NCBI GenBank assembly: GCA_034359265.1
Contig: CP136891.1
Span: 48,538,001 to 48,602,000, forward strand
DNA from: Canna indica
Taxonomy: Eukaryota; Streptophyta; Magnoliopsida; Zingiberales; Cannaceae
Direction: 5' to 3'
Length of the DNA: 64,000 nt
A model generated the notes under the pieces. The model was not told the DNA's origin. It did no database searches and worked only from the letters and a program-made list of their open reading frames with translations. Made by a program: the position numbers and the translations under genes. Shown here one piece after another: positions 51,581 through 62,913 of the stretch; the stretch's first letter is position 1, and each line of letters opens with the position of its first letter.

Positions 51581-52711
51581 GGGATAATAGACTAAAAAAT
51601 TAGAAGGCTTGCAAAAATTTTATGTTCTATCAGTGTTTTCAAATTTGGCCTATAAATGCACAACATTTACTTCCGTTTATGTCATCTACCAAATCGTCAC
51701 GCGCCTTCTCAAATTAGCTATCGTGGAGGTAAACGATGCTTGTTTGGCTTGACGGTGTCATATGTGGTCACGATTTCATCTATTATTAAAAAGAAAAATA
51801 TATATATGGCCCCACCCTTTTTCTCGCTCTTCTCTTTTTCCTCTCACCTGCTGCCACCTTTTTCTCATTTCTTCTCCTCTTCCTCCTCCCCCTCCTCCTC
51901 CTCTATTGACGGTGGTGCTGATGTAAGAGCTCCTATCAGTAAGCAGGACCTCCTTCCGAGCCAAAACCCACTTCCCACCATAGTCGCCCATCACCACCAT
52001 CCACCGCCTCTATGTATGTTTACCCTCCCTGGTAAAGAAACTTGATGGCTAAATTCCTAGGCCGCTGGCTCTTCTCCTCCTTCCAATGCCAGGCAGCGCG
52101 CTAGCCGTGGCCACATGGCCCGGCGGTAGCCTTGAGGCGATTCGAGAAGGAAATGAGGAACGGATGCTCCAACAAGGCGGAGCGTGGTGGGGATGAGAAG
52201 GTGGAGAGGGAGGAAAACAGAGTGGGGTGTAATGGTAGTGGGGATGAGAAGGTGGAGAGGGTGGAGGAGTACAGTGGTGGAGCGGGTGGATGGAAGAGGT
52301 TCGGTTGCTATGAGGGTGGAGGAGTACAAAGGAGGAGGAGGAGGAGAAATGAGAAAAAAGATGACAGCAAGTGGGAGGAAGAAGAGAAGAGAGAGAGAAG
52401 AGGAAAAATAGGTGACCTCGATTAAGTGGGAGTGAAGTAGGAAAAATGACTAGATTGACCTCGTAAAGTGGGAGAAAGTTGAGGGCAAAAATGGGATTTC
52501 GTAAAGTCGGAGAAAGTGGACAGCAAAAAGTTATGGGTGGCAGGCCACGCAAGCGCCGTTTACCTCCACGTCAGTTAAGTTGAGACGGCACATGACGATT
52601 TGGTAGATGGCATAAACAGAAGTAAATGTTGTACATTTATTGGCTAAATTTGAAAATGCGGGTAGAACGTAAAATTTCTGCAAACCTTGTGATTTTTTAG
52701 TCTATTATCCC
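51581..52711. mobile_element. Mutator-like foldback element with ~155-bp terminal inverted repeats
   Basis: Left repeat 51581-51734 starts GGGATAATAGACTAAAAAAT and runs to GTGGAGGTAAAC; right repeat 52558-52711 is its inverted copy at about 85 percent. Terminal GGGATAATAG is typical of plant MULE-type ends. Inside, pyrimidine-rich 51810-51905 is inversely related to purine-rich 52330-52420, so homology extends well into the body. Flanks (ATATTTATT and TTTTTATTT) do not give a clear 9-bp duplication. ORFs in the purine/pyrimidine tracts (52132-52425 and others) are compositional. Confidence 0.8.
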
Positions 52712-52799
52712 TTTTTATTTTCAATTTGACTACTAGCACTTGTGTAAATACCTTATGATTGTGCCTAAACAATACTGGTTAATTTCCGCGATATATACT

Positions 52800-53880
52800 A
52801 TTCTCGCCTGAGATCAGAAATGCTGCAAGTCCTCTTGGTTGGATGCTGCTCTGGGGTGACCTGCAAAGACACTCCGACGCTCAAGTGAGGACGTTTTCGA
52901 GGTGTGTCAATAAATAATTGGATTCGAGAGGATACATGTAGATGCATGATTTAGTTTATAAGACAAATCTTTGGTGAAATGTACTCAGCGAGGATTTCTC
53001 CTCCATTATCGTGGTAATATGCCTTGAATAAGTCAATTGCTGAATTTTGCCCCCTAATTGGGTTGCGATTATGTTTAAATATTTCAATGGAGGCTAAAGA
53101 CAAAAATACCCTAGGGGTGCCTAGGTCAGATCCCCCGGGCCAAGCTTGGGCTAGCTCGGTACGACCCGGGTCTCTGGATGGCCAGGCCAAGCTGCACTTC
53201 ATGGGCCTACCAAACGGGCCCGATGAATTAGTTCGGTCCAAAGCCCTCAGCTTGGTTGTGATCCGAGGATAACGTCACGAGCTCTAATCATGTGTCGACC
53301 TCTGCGTGCTTGCTGAGCTCCTCTTGCATGCTGAACTGCAAACGTGCGCCGAGCTTTGACCTCGGACAGAATTGTGAACATGTGCCGAGCTCGGTGCACC
53401 GTGGCTCTAACAACTTGTGGCGTTTTGTCTTCTGCTCGCTACATTGTGGCTACGAGAAAGAGATATCTTTTTCACGTGTTCCCCCCCTCCTTCGTGCTAG
53501 CTTTTTCTTAGCATTTAATTCTGATAGGGGGCAATCATGATGCGAATATCTGACCACTAGCTTTTAAACGATTGAACTTCCATCGTTGATGGAGTGTTCA
53601 GCCAGGATTTGTTCTGTTGGCGGGCCTCGAATGCCGACCGTTGGATGGAGAAGCCACCACCCACTAGGCTTCAAAAACTCCCCCTACCCTCTCAATTTGA
53701 CTCTTCACGCAATTTGTTCTCTTGCTCTCAAACTCTTATGTTGCTTATCTCTTGCTTTTGAGATCATCATTGATGGCATCGACAAACAGTGCATTCTCCC
53801 CCTTCGAGTTCATTTGTTTTCGGTGAGTTCTTCAATTTGCGTCATCGCTTTTATCTTGTTGATGTTGTCCCTAGGTTGGT
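52800..53880 (-). repeat. Gypsy LTR-like sequence K2
   Basis: Includes GGGGTGACCTGCAAAGACAC (52854) and GATCCCCCGGGCCAAGCTTG (53132), both with counterparts in K1 in the same order. Bases 53270-53880 contain repeated GCCGAGCT and a CCACTAGGCTTCAAAAACTC region that could be a plus-strand LTR leader, so more than one fragment may be present. Borders not defined; short ORFs have no domain. Confidence 0.4.
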
Positions 53881-53884
53881 AGTT

Positions 53885-54287
53885 GGTATTGGTTCATCCC
53901 TCGTCTATCTGGAAGTAAATAATCATCATATAAAACAAAGCTAACAGATTGCATCGTAATCAATAGAACTGGAAGTAAATAAGTAAATGCATGTATAACC
54001 ACACATGTACACACATCCATACATCCATACATCCAATCATCAAACATTCGTGCAACTTGTGCAATCCGACGCAACGCGCCAATCTCAATCCAGCGCCCAA
54101 CACCAATCTCCCTCATGCTGATAAAGGGTCATTCGGCTAGCCAAGACTAGCAACCCTCGCATGAGTCACCTGGGGTAAATCTAGAAATAATACACCAGTG
54201 GTTGGGCGCTACCCTCCCACCTAAGCCACTCCGAGGCTGTCCAAAGGCGTGGCTCATCGATGCGCTACCCGATCTGCACCACCAGTT
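53885..54287 (-). repeat. Old gypsy LTR G (reversed), left part
   Basis: Contains a (CATA/CATC)n run at 54012-54034 and a GC-richer part ending CACCACCAGTT. The sequence continues after the solo LTR at 56540, which is flanked by CAGTT and TAGTT. Left border uncertain. Confidence 0.5.
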
Positions 54288-56539
54288 TGTTGCAATGGGA
54301 AGAAGAAGCACAGTGAAAAAAGCGATTTAAAAATTCAAAACATCCCTAAACCAGCGTTCAACTTTAGCAATCTTTAAGGAATTCAATCAGCGAGTAGAAG
54401 GAGAAGATTTACCGTATACTATGGATTGTATGGCTGCTCCTATGCCCGTTTCAAGACGCACACTCACATGTCCTCCAAGAAAAGTCCACACCAAGCGCCT
54501 CGCAACAAGGAGGCAGCAAACACGGAGACTCGTTGTGGCTCAACGGAGAGGCAATCTCAACCCCAAAACACACCAAGTTGAAGCTAGCCCTTCCACCAAG
54601 AACCGAGCACCAAAAGGGAGGAAGAGGGGATGAGAAATCCACGGAACGAGGAGGAAGATGAAGGAATACCTCACTGTCCTTCTTGGACTCCTTCAAGAAG
54701 ATGAAGTAGATGACACACCCAAGCAGAAGAGACCTCCAATCGGCTTCTCAAAACCAGGGAAGGAAGCTTTTGATTGTCGACTCTTCAAGAAGCCTCTCAA
54801 GAACCAAGCCCTTGCTCTTCTCCAAGATCATTAACCAATTTGCTTAACCCCATTGAAGGAGGTTAGGCCATCTATTTATAAGGGGCATAGGTTGCCACCA
54901 AAACAATAATTTATATTTATTGGATTTATAATTAATTCAAAATTAATTAAATCCAACTAAATATAAACTTTAATTAATCTCTATAAATTAAATTCTTATT
55001 GATTATAATTTATCTTGTGCCAATCCCTACAATTTAGGGATGCCCTACAAATTAGGGTTACCGAGGAACTCCTTCCTCGTGTATTCATTCCTATAGGAAC
55101 CATGTCCGTAAACGAGATCCGTGATCGAGTTGCAGCATGTCCATGCTAGTAGACATATAGGGCCGCATACCGGCTTTATCTCATAAGGTCTGTTACTAAG
55201 TTAGCCTATTGTGTGTGACATATTGGGCCCCATACTAAGCCAACAGTGAGTTGTGCATAACGGAGTGTCGAATTCGATAGAACGACTTCTATTCGAATCT
55301 TACGAGCCACCACTAAAACCCCTTTAGTATGGTCATGAGAGGCTCTACTCACAAGTCAAGATTGACGTCTAGCAACGTGTCATGACTACCCGGATAGTGT
55401 GAGGTTCAATCTACAGGGGATCGAATGCCCTTCGGTGATTAGTTACCATGCAACTAAGTCCCTCGGTTACAACATCCCGAAGTCGGCTAGGCTACAGAAG
55501 AAGTGTCAAACCCTAATACTGATTCATATGTATTCCACTCGCCAAGATGTCATTTCAATAATGAAATGTCAGAAACATCTGCCTGACTTTTATGTCTACT
55601 CTGGCCAGAGATTCCCGAGTCGACATTTGCAGGGAAAGATAGGACATTACCTCCTCTTACTAGGAGTAACAGATTCCATGTTGGTTGCTCACCTACGTCC
55701 ATGAATGCTTCCCCATGACCAGTAATACCCGACACATGACGTTGAGGGCCACGTAGGGATAGAACCAAAGCAATGGGTCATCACTCACAAGGTATAACCA
55801 TGACAACCTCAGGTCTAAGGACTGCTTGTAGGTCCCGAGGAACATCCTATTGACACTCATGTAAGGATTCCATTCTGTGTTCCTCGTGTAGGTCTGTTCA
55901 GTGAACTCATTCCCTAATGAGCACCTGCACTTGTACATTAATGATGGCTCATATGTAACTGTGAGATCAGCTACCCCTTATCGTATAAGGCATGTACCAA
56001 GTGCACCTGTCTATCAAAAATCATCAATTCCCAAATTGGTGATCCTACAACTGGGAACATTTAGAACAAGGGCATCTGGATTCCAAGTCTCATTATGGCC
56101 TTAGAATCAGTTGCCCGAGTTCATGGGGTTCATCACAATCTAATATATAGAAAATATAGATGCAACATATGATGAAAAGATGCCTCATATTATTCATTAA
56201 CCATAAATAGGGAACATTTAGAATAAGGGCATGTACCAAGTGCACCAGTCTATCCGAAATCATCAATCCCCTAATTGGTGATCCTACAACAGGGAACATT
56301 TAGAATAAGGGCATTTGGATTTAGAATAAGGGCATCAATCCCCTAATTGGTGATCCTACAACTGGCATGATCTCATCATGGCCTTGGAATCAATTGCCTG
56401 GGTTCATGGTTCATCACAATCTAATATATACAAATATAGATGCAACATATGTTGAAAAGTTGTCTCATATTATTTATTAACCAAAAAATAGTTCCCTACA
56501 AATCAACATGTGATTGGCTCAAGGGCACTATTTATTTCA
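54288..56539 (-). repeat. Solo LTR of the Tork/TAR-like family (2252 bp)
   Basis: Starts TGTTGCAATGGGAAG and ends ACTATTTATTTCA, matching both LTRs of the element at 13647-47579. CAGTT (54283-54287) and TAGTT (56540-56544) flank it, a 4-of-5 target duplication. Bases 55955-56210 are identical to 31455-31710; directly after, 56211-56490 repeats the same LTR part in a diverged form, so the LTR holds this part twice. ORFs inside are incidental. Confidence 0.9.
56211..56490 (-). repeat. Diverged second copy of an LTR segment within the solo LTR
   Basis: GGAACATTTAGAATAAGGGC, GTACCAAGTGCACC, CTAATTGGTGATCCTACAAC (twice, 56271 and 56343) and TTATTAACCAAAAAATAG repeat the content of 55985-56210 with many differences plus a local ~60-bp duplication. 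Confidence 0.85.
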
Positions 56540-58341
56540 TAGTTGACCAAGCTAGCTCAAATTCCAGTCCACTGGGATGAGCCCAGTCAAGCGCAATACA
56601 ACATACACACATCACAGGCAAATAATAGATACAATATAAACAACAGAGTAAATAGGAAAACCCAACAACCCGGGGAAATAACCACACTGCTAATGCGCAT
56701 GTATCTGTCCAACTCAGCCCCGAGCCGGGCTCCAGTCCACTACCGGAGGAACTCACATGTCCTTGAATCACATCCCAAGGACCTCGTATATAATAACCAC
56801 AACCATAGAATATGCAAAATAATTACCTCATCGGGTAACACAAGCCCCGCTTGTCATTGCAATCCATAGAAGCATAATATATAAACCCGGACAGAAATTA
56901 AATAAAGCATAAATTCTACCAAAATCAGTAATATTAATGCAATAAACAACTGATTTTTCATGAATTTATCTAGAATTTTAATGCCGTAAAACAAGTGGGT
57001 AATTACGCAAGCTTCCAAGATAAACCTGGAATCCCGTAGCTATAGGAACCGGCCTATACATATCATGTCTCTACCCTTATCCATATATTTTTCTTCCCAA
57101 AAATATAACATTTATCTACGGTTAATATCAGGAGGTTAAACAAAGTAAATTCAATGCTAAATAGATAAATCAAATCCATACCGTTTTTCCAATAATTCAC
57201 ATTCTACGGTATTATCTCTAAAGTATAGGATGTATCCTAAGGGTTCACATACATGTGTCCCTACAAATATTTTTCATATTCATCTAATGTCATGACAAGG
57301 TGTATCAAGAATCTACGGTGTCGTAGTTGTCTCAAAAATTACGAAAACACCCCTATTCGGCCTACCCTTAATCTCTAGGATAGTTCTAATGTAGTCGGCC
57401 CAATGAAATCCAATTCCACACAATTAAATACATATAAAATTCATGAATAATATTAGGAATAAATATGGAATTTCTAAGAATTTAATCAGTGAATTTCATG
57501 GGTTAAAACTGACCGGCCATACCCTTGCCATAGGGTACTCCAAGCGGCCGACCTTTCTCTCCCCTTGTCTTCTTCTTTGGGTATTCAATTTGCACGACGA
57601 GTAGTGAGTGTAATCTACCCAATCCCAGTCGAGCACATATTCTACCCCTCTTTCTAAGGTTCAACAGGCCCTTGAAGTCTAGGGCCGCCAATAAGGGCTG
57701 CCGTCCCAAATAATTTGTACAGGAAGACAAGGACCTCAAAAACATGACAATCCAAACATGTATCATCCGATAAATCACGACGATACAAGAAAAATCTCGA
57801 AAAGGTCAAAAACAACAAGGGGCGGCTGACATGAATATAAAACCTCCATTGGGAACAAGGAAAATCACTCACCGGAGAAGGAAATTGGAAAGGAAGATGG
57901 TCCTCCGCGCTCCCTCTACAACGAAATCCGGGTGCGCCACCAAGTCCCAAGCCTCCCGCGCCTCCTCCTTCAATCCTTTGGACACCCAAGGGGGTGTGCA
58001 ACTGCTTCTATGAGCCGTGCGCACCTGTGGGGAAAGGTTTTAATATAGAAACCTCATTTTCCAAATGACCAAAATGTCCCTTAACTCAACTCAAGTCTAA
58101 AACAAGCCATAACTTGACCAATACAAGTCCGATTCGAGTTCCGTTTGAACCTCCGGACTCGTCTCGAACCCAACTACTCATCTAAGGACTAATTAAACAT
58201 ATAAAAATTAATTACCCTACGCGCAAAGGCCAATCTTCAATTCATGCCATCCGGCATTTCAAATGACCCGTCTTGGCGCGCGACCAAATTATCCCGCTGA
58301 AATAATTGAATAAAAATATTTTAAAAATTACGGGTATTACA
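56540..58341 (-). repeat. Old gypsy LTR G (reversed), right part
   Basis: Ends AAAATTACGGGTATTACA at 58341; on the minus strand this is TGTAATACCCGTAATTTT, the type of LTR start seen in Tekay/Del elements (cf. TGTTATACCC, TGTAAGACCC). It contains short blocks resembling LTR E. A minus-strand promoter region is likely near 57800-58050. ORFs 57503-58013 overlap on both strands and carry no recognised domain. Confidence 0.6.
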
Positions 58342-58439
58342 TTGGTGCGAACGCTAAACTCTCTAGTGTCATTTTCAGATCCAAGCTAGAGGTAGTAAAG
58401 ATAGTGAAATCTCAAACTACAATCCGCTCTGATACTAAA
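58342..58439 (-). other. Remnant of copia internal region with primer site
   Basis: Plus-strand GCTCTGATACTA (58426-58437) is the reverse complement of TAGTATCAGAGC, one mismatch to the initiator-tRNA site, two bases from the family-F LTR that starts at 58440. Only ~85 bases of leader remain before LTR G. This is the only place where family F keeps its internal side. Confidence 0.75.
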
Positions 58440-59155
58440 TGTAAGTCTAATGGCCACACTAGAGGGGGGGTGAACAGTGTGTTATTTAATCTTTTAACCT
58501 AATTCTGATTTTAATTGTTTCTTGATTTGTTAGGCTAAACACAAACATGAGGAAGCAATAAATAAGAAGTAATTCAACACACAAAGTATCAATGCTAACA
58601 CAATGAGATTTATAATGTTTCGGCCCTAATGCCTACTCCTCTACCTAAGCATTCTGTTTAGGGTTTCCAACTCTAGTTTACTAGATTAAAGTGTTTCCTT
58701 TACAATGAGAACCTTTTCACTAGAGAGTCTCCCTCTCACACCGAAGGCACTTCCACAACGAAGACACTTCCACACTCAGAAGTATCCGCCTTCCTACCGA
58801 GAGCACTCTCCCACCTTAAACCCTAAGGACAACACAACTAATCCTAATGAACTAAGTTTACACCAATGGATTTAAGCCTCAACACCAAGGCAACCACCAA
58901 CCATTCAAGACCTAACAACCTAGATCTTACACAAGATCAAATACAATGAAATAAAGCACAAAATACAGTATAAATGGAGCAAATGAACAAACAAATAATA
59001 TTTAGCTCCAAAATGATTTTCCTTGTCATCTTGATGCCTTTGGATGGTGAAGCAAAGAAGAACAAAGGCTAAATCAAGGTTTCAACTAAAAACTAGGGTT
59101 TGCTGAAAGAATAGCTCAAGAAGGCTTAGCAAATATGAAGGATAAGCGAGCCTAG
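58440..59155 (-). repeat. 5' LTR of a family-F copia element, truncated (copy F4)
   Basis: Starts TGTAAGTCTAATGGCCACAC, with the TACTCCTCTACCTAAGC block and AGTCTCC/AGAGCACTCTCCCACC segments shared with F2, F3 and F5. It stops before the promoter at about 59155. Confidence 0.8.
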
Positions 59156-59488
59156 GCCACCTTCATCTGAGAAGAAGGGCTCCTCGAAGCCAAGGGGTCC
59201 TTTGTCATCCTCCTCCCCGAATCCCTCGAAGAAAAGGAAGGAGAGGAACAAGGCTCCCATCGTCGTTGAGGTGGAGTTTCCTCCACAAAGGACCATGAAG
59301 GTGGGGAGCCACTCTCATGCCCCTCAGCATCCCAAGATTGCTAATCTCTCGTAGGCCAAATAAATTTTGCACGGATTCCAGAATTCTACCCAGGTCGGAC
59401 TCCTTATGGTCTAAAGAGTTCCCCTTCCACCTTTTTTTTGATGAGCACCTCAAATCCAACGAGGACATTCGTCTAATGGAGAGGGCGG
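59156..59488 (+). other. Unrecognised coding-like fragment between two LTRs
   Basis: About 330 bases of higher GC. One plus frame reads PLSSSSPNPSKKRKERNKAP and then IVVEVEFPP before stops; another (59317-59502) reads FHLFFDEHLKSNEDIRLMER. The Ser/Lys-rich start followed by an acidic region resembles the N-terminus of some gypsy (Athila-like) gag proteins, but I cannot assign it. Confidence 0.4.
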
Positions 59489-60277
59489 TGTTGGTGAAAT
59501 GACCTACACTAGAGGAGGGGGGGGGTTGAATAGTGTTTTAACTAAAACTTTAGCCTAATTTCGATTTTAAACATTTCTTGATGAATTAGGCGAATTACAA
59601 TTTAGCAACTAAATGCGGAAGCGATTAATAAAGCAATTAACATAAATAGATATAAGCAATGGTAACACAATGAGATTTATAGTGGTTCGGCCCCAATGCC
59701 TACTCCACTACCTAAGCACCCCACTTAGGATTTCCAAACTTGACTTTACTAGATTATGAGTGTTTCCTTACAATGAGGAATTTACACCGAAGAGTCTCCG
59801 CTCTCAACCTAAGGCACTTCCACACCCGGAAGTCTTCGCCTTCTTACCGAGAGCACTCTTCCACCTCAAACCCTAAGGTACAACAATCACTAATCCTAGT
59901 AAATCAATCTACCTGGTGGACTTATGCCTAAAACACAAAGGCTACTAGCCAATCTAACAAACCTAGCAACCTAGGTTTACACAAGCTCAAATACAATGAA
60001 ATAAATAATAAAATACAACAGTAAATGGAGCAGTAAATCAAACAACAAATATTTAGCTCCAAAAGAAACTCCCTAGTCCTCTTGATGCATCAAGATGATG
60101 AATCGATTGAGCTTGAAGGCTATATCAAGGAGTTGAGAGATCAAACTAGGGTTTCAAGAATGGTGGTTTAATCAAGCTTAAGGATCATCAAACTATGGCT
60201 CAAGGAATGTTAGAAGAGATATGGAAGGCTTGCCAAGGCTTGTATTTATAAGCGAAGAGATGAGAGAGGCTAAATAG
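59489..60277 (-). repeat. Family-F LTR, reversed (copy F5)
   Basis: Starts TGTTGGTGAAATGACCTACA plus a G run. Shares TACTCCACTACCTAAGCACC and later blocks with F2. Reversed TATA region near 60242-60250 (TTTATAAGC). It is cut at 60278 by a Tekay LTR and may continue beyond the window. Confidence 0.8.
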
Positions 60278-61164
60278 TGTCACACCCCGACTCAGGGTCG
60301 CGTGACCCGCCAAGGTATGTGTCGATACCCCGAAGCCTACCACATGCACCAAATAGTAACACCGAAATATACACCACATCAAGGAAAACGCGAATAAAAG
60401 AAAACAATAGTGTCAACCTTTATTAAAAGCTAAAACAGTTTTTAAATAGTTCAATTTCGAAGAAACAATCCAAACTTTCACAAGAACATCTCAAAGTTAA
60501 AACAACATATGTTTTCAAAAGAAATAACTGAACGGTGCATGTCTAACGACTCTAACAACACGACTATGACTACATGGCCGCTTGCTGCGAGATCTGTGCC
60601 TCCACCTGCACTCCAGCTGCACCATGCCATCGGGCCGTACCTCACTGGTCGGGTTCTGCAAAAAAACAAAACAATAAATTGGGAGTTCACAAGGAACTCA
60701 CTGAGTGGTTCTTCCGTACCTCCACTTAAATCCCCGGTAAGGTAACACATATGACAGTATGATACAGTGAGGAATTTAAGTTAACCAATTTGTCAAATCA
60801 TTGAATAATTTAAATCGCCCCCCTTGGCCCTTCCCAAACTCTATGCCATTCAACCGCTAAAGGCCTAGACACCTATAAGGGGGGTTCGGTCATACCGGCT
60901 TCCCCTCTCTACCAAACTAGGCCAGACTGGCCTCCTTGAACCAGCCCCATTGGTCATACAATATGCAAAACAATCAAATCACAGGTCTGTCGACTAGGAT
61001 GGCCATCAGTCTCAGGAACACTCCGGGTTAAGGAAAGCTAGTCCAACCCAACTCGGGTCTACCGTCAGTGTGGCCCACTGACGGAATCTCATAACCCTCC
61101 GCCACCCGGGTCTAACACCTAGCGGGCCCATTGGTGCAATCTCAAGACCCTAATCACCGCTGAG

Positions 61165-61202
61165 GAGTGTTATTAGCCGAACCCGTTCGGCTAATAACAC
61201 TC
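61165..61202. repeat. 38-bp near-perfect palindrome
   Basis: GAGTGTTATTAGCCGAAC, two bases, then GTTCGGCTAATAACACTC: 18-base arms without mismatch. The equivalent part of LTR B1 (about 16925-16980) has no such palindrome. Confidence 0.9.
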
Positions 61203-61489
61203 AGTAGACCATCTCAAACATAATACACAATCAAAGTGTCTATATTAATACCAGGCAAGTTTCCCGGGCATTGCCCATATCAGACCCTTTCCTTGGTCGC
61301 ACTATTCGAACACTATTGTTCGCTATCCATCCCTAGGTGTAAAACCTAGCTTATGCACTTTGTTCCTCTAGGGTAATTATCATTTGTAGGTATAGAAACT
61401 CTTACTTCTTGATCTAATTGAGCAAATGTTAAAGAAAATGTGGTCCACCATTACCAACAATATCTACAAACAATAGTTACCAACAATAT

Positions 61490-62913
61490 TGATAAGATTA
61501 ATTTTTATATACAAATTTAGCATAGATTATACACTAATTCTATTGCTTATGTGGTTAATTCTAGGTGAAAAGAGGATTGTTGGTGCATTTATGGAAAGAA
61601 AATCTCGTTTGCAAGTTTTTCGCTCAAATAGAGTACTCTGAATTAAATTGGGGATAACTTTGTGTACAGAGATCATAATGACACGTCGTTTGATGTTTTA
61701 GAAAGCTAAGAGAAAGAGCTAAAACTTTCATGTTGACCACTTGAGCCAATTCGTGCATTGAAGGCCTCGGAATGGCATCCCAAGTTACATCATGTTTTGG
61801 TCCAACACTTGAATGAGAGAGGATCCACTAAGCTAATGGGTTTTGAGAGTCAAATCCACTCAAATGATTATTGGACCTAACTTTATCTCACTTGGAAGAG
61901 GATTTGGATCCAATGAGAATAAATTTGCCATCAAGAAGACAACAAGATAGAAAGGCTAAAAACAAGATAGGAAGGCTGAAATTTGATTAGTTGCTGCACA
62001 AAAACAGAGGGTGGCCGACCCTAATGAGGAGGAGAGGGAAGCACACAATAGGCGAACAGCAAGAAAGAGGTGGAGACTCGAAGTAATCAAGAGGGGGATT
62101 TCTAAGGTGTTCGGCAAGTTGGAGAAGTCCTTCTTCATCAACAAGTCAAGCTAGCTAGTTTCATATTCTCATTGTTTTCATGGCTTCCTTCTCTTTTCTT
62201 TCATCTTTCATCTATTTTAGTTGTTTAATTTCATCCATTATGAACTAAATTTCTTAGCTAGGGCGTTGATGTAGCCAACTATTTGCTTTTGATACTTTTG
62301 GATTAACGTTATTCATGCTTTTACTCTATAATTAAGTGTTTATAATTGTTCTTAATGCTATTGAGTGCTTGATCATCATTCAATTGATTTGTTGGTTTGC
62401 AATAACTTGAGAAAGGGTTTATAAACATTACTTCTCATTATAAACACCATGAATTGAGCGAAAACTAGAGATAGGCTAATGCGATTCATGTGGCCATTGC
62501 AAAAATTCCATAGAACTTAAACATTCTCTTGAATTAGTTTGTAACTAAGAGATTAGTCATTCAATTTAAGTAGAAGAGAATTACTTGACCTTGAGAAAGG
62601 CTTGGAATTAATTTCGTTAATTAATTAAGGTAAAGGCTAAATAAATAAATCCAAGGTATCTTAATCAATAGTTAGGTGAAATCAATTAGCCCTTGCATCC
62701 ATTTCATTATCTTGAACTCTTTCTTTAATTTTCATGCAATTAATCTGCTCAATTTTTAGATTTAAGTTCTACACTCAATTCACTCCAATTTGATTGTCGA
62801 AATAGCATTCCATATTAGTCAATTTCGGTACTTGATTCTATCCTCGTGGGAACGATACTTTTCTCATCATTTTATTACTTGTACGAACTAGTATACTTGC
62901 TTGCTTCACATCA
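61490..62913 (+). repeat. Solo LTR H (1424 bp) with perfect target duplication
   Basis: Starts TGATAAGATTAATTTTT and ends TTGCTTCACATCA, flanked by AATAT on both sides (61485-61489 and 62914-62918). Near its 3' end is ATCCTCGTGGGAACGATAC (62840-62860), a motif known from the U5 end of several plant gypsy LTRs. No internal part is present. It lies in LTR B2, so it is one of the younger insertions. Confidence 0.8.

Noticed and set aside
52132..52425. Overlapping ORFs rich in Glu/Arg/Gly or Ser/Pro on both strands
   Set aside because: Purine/pyrimidine-biased DNA in a foldback element gives long open frames in several phases; no domain seen.
51572..52720. A 9-bp target duplication for the foldback element
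   Set aside because: ATATTTATT and TTTTTATTT are both AT-rich but do not match in register.
57503..58013. Overlapping ORFs on both strands
   Set aside because: In an LTR, no recognised domain, frames conflict.
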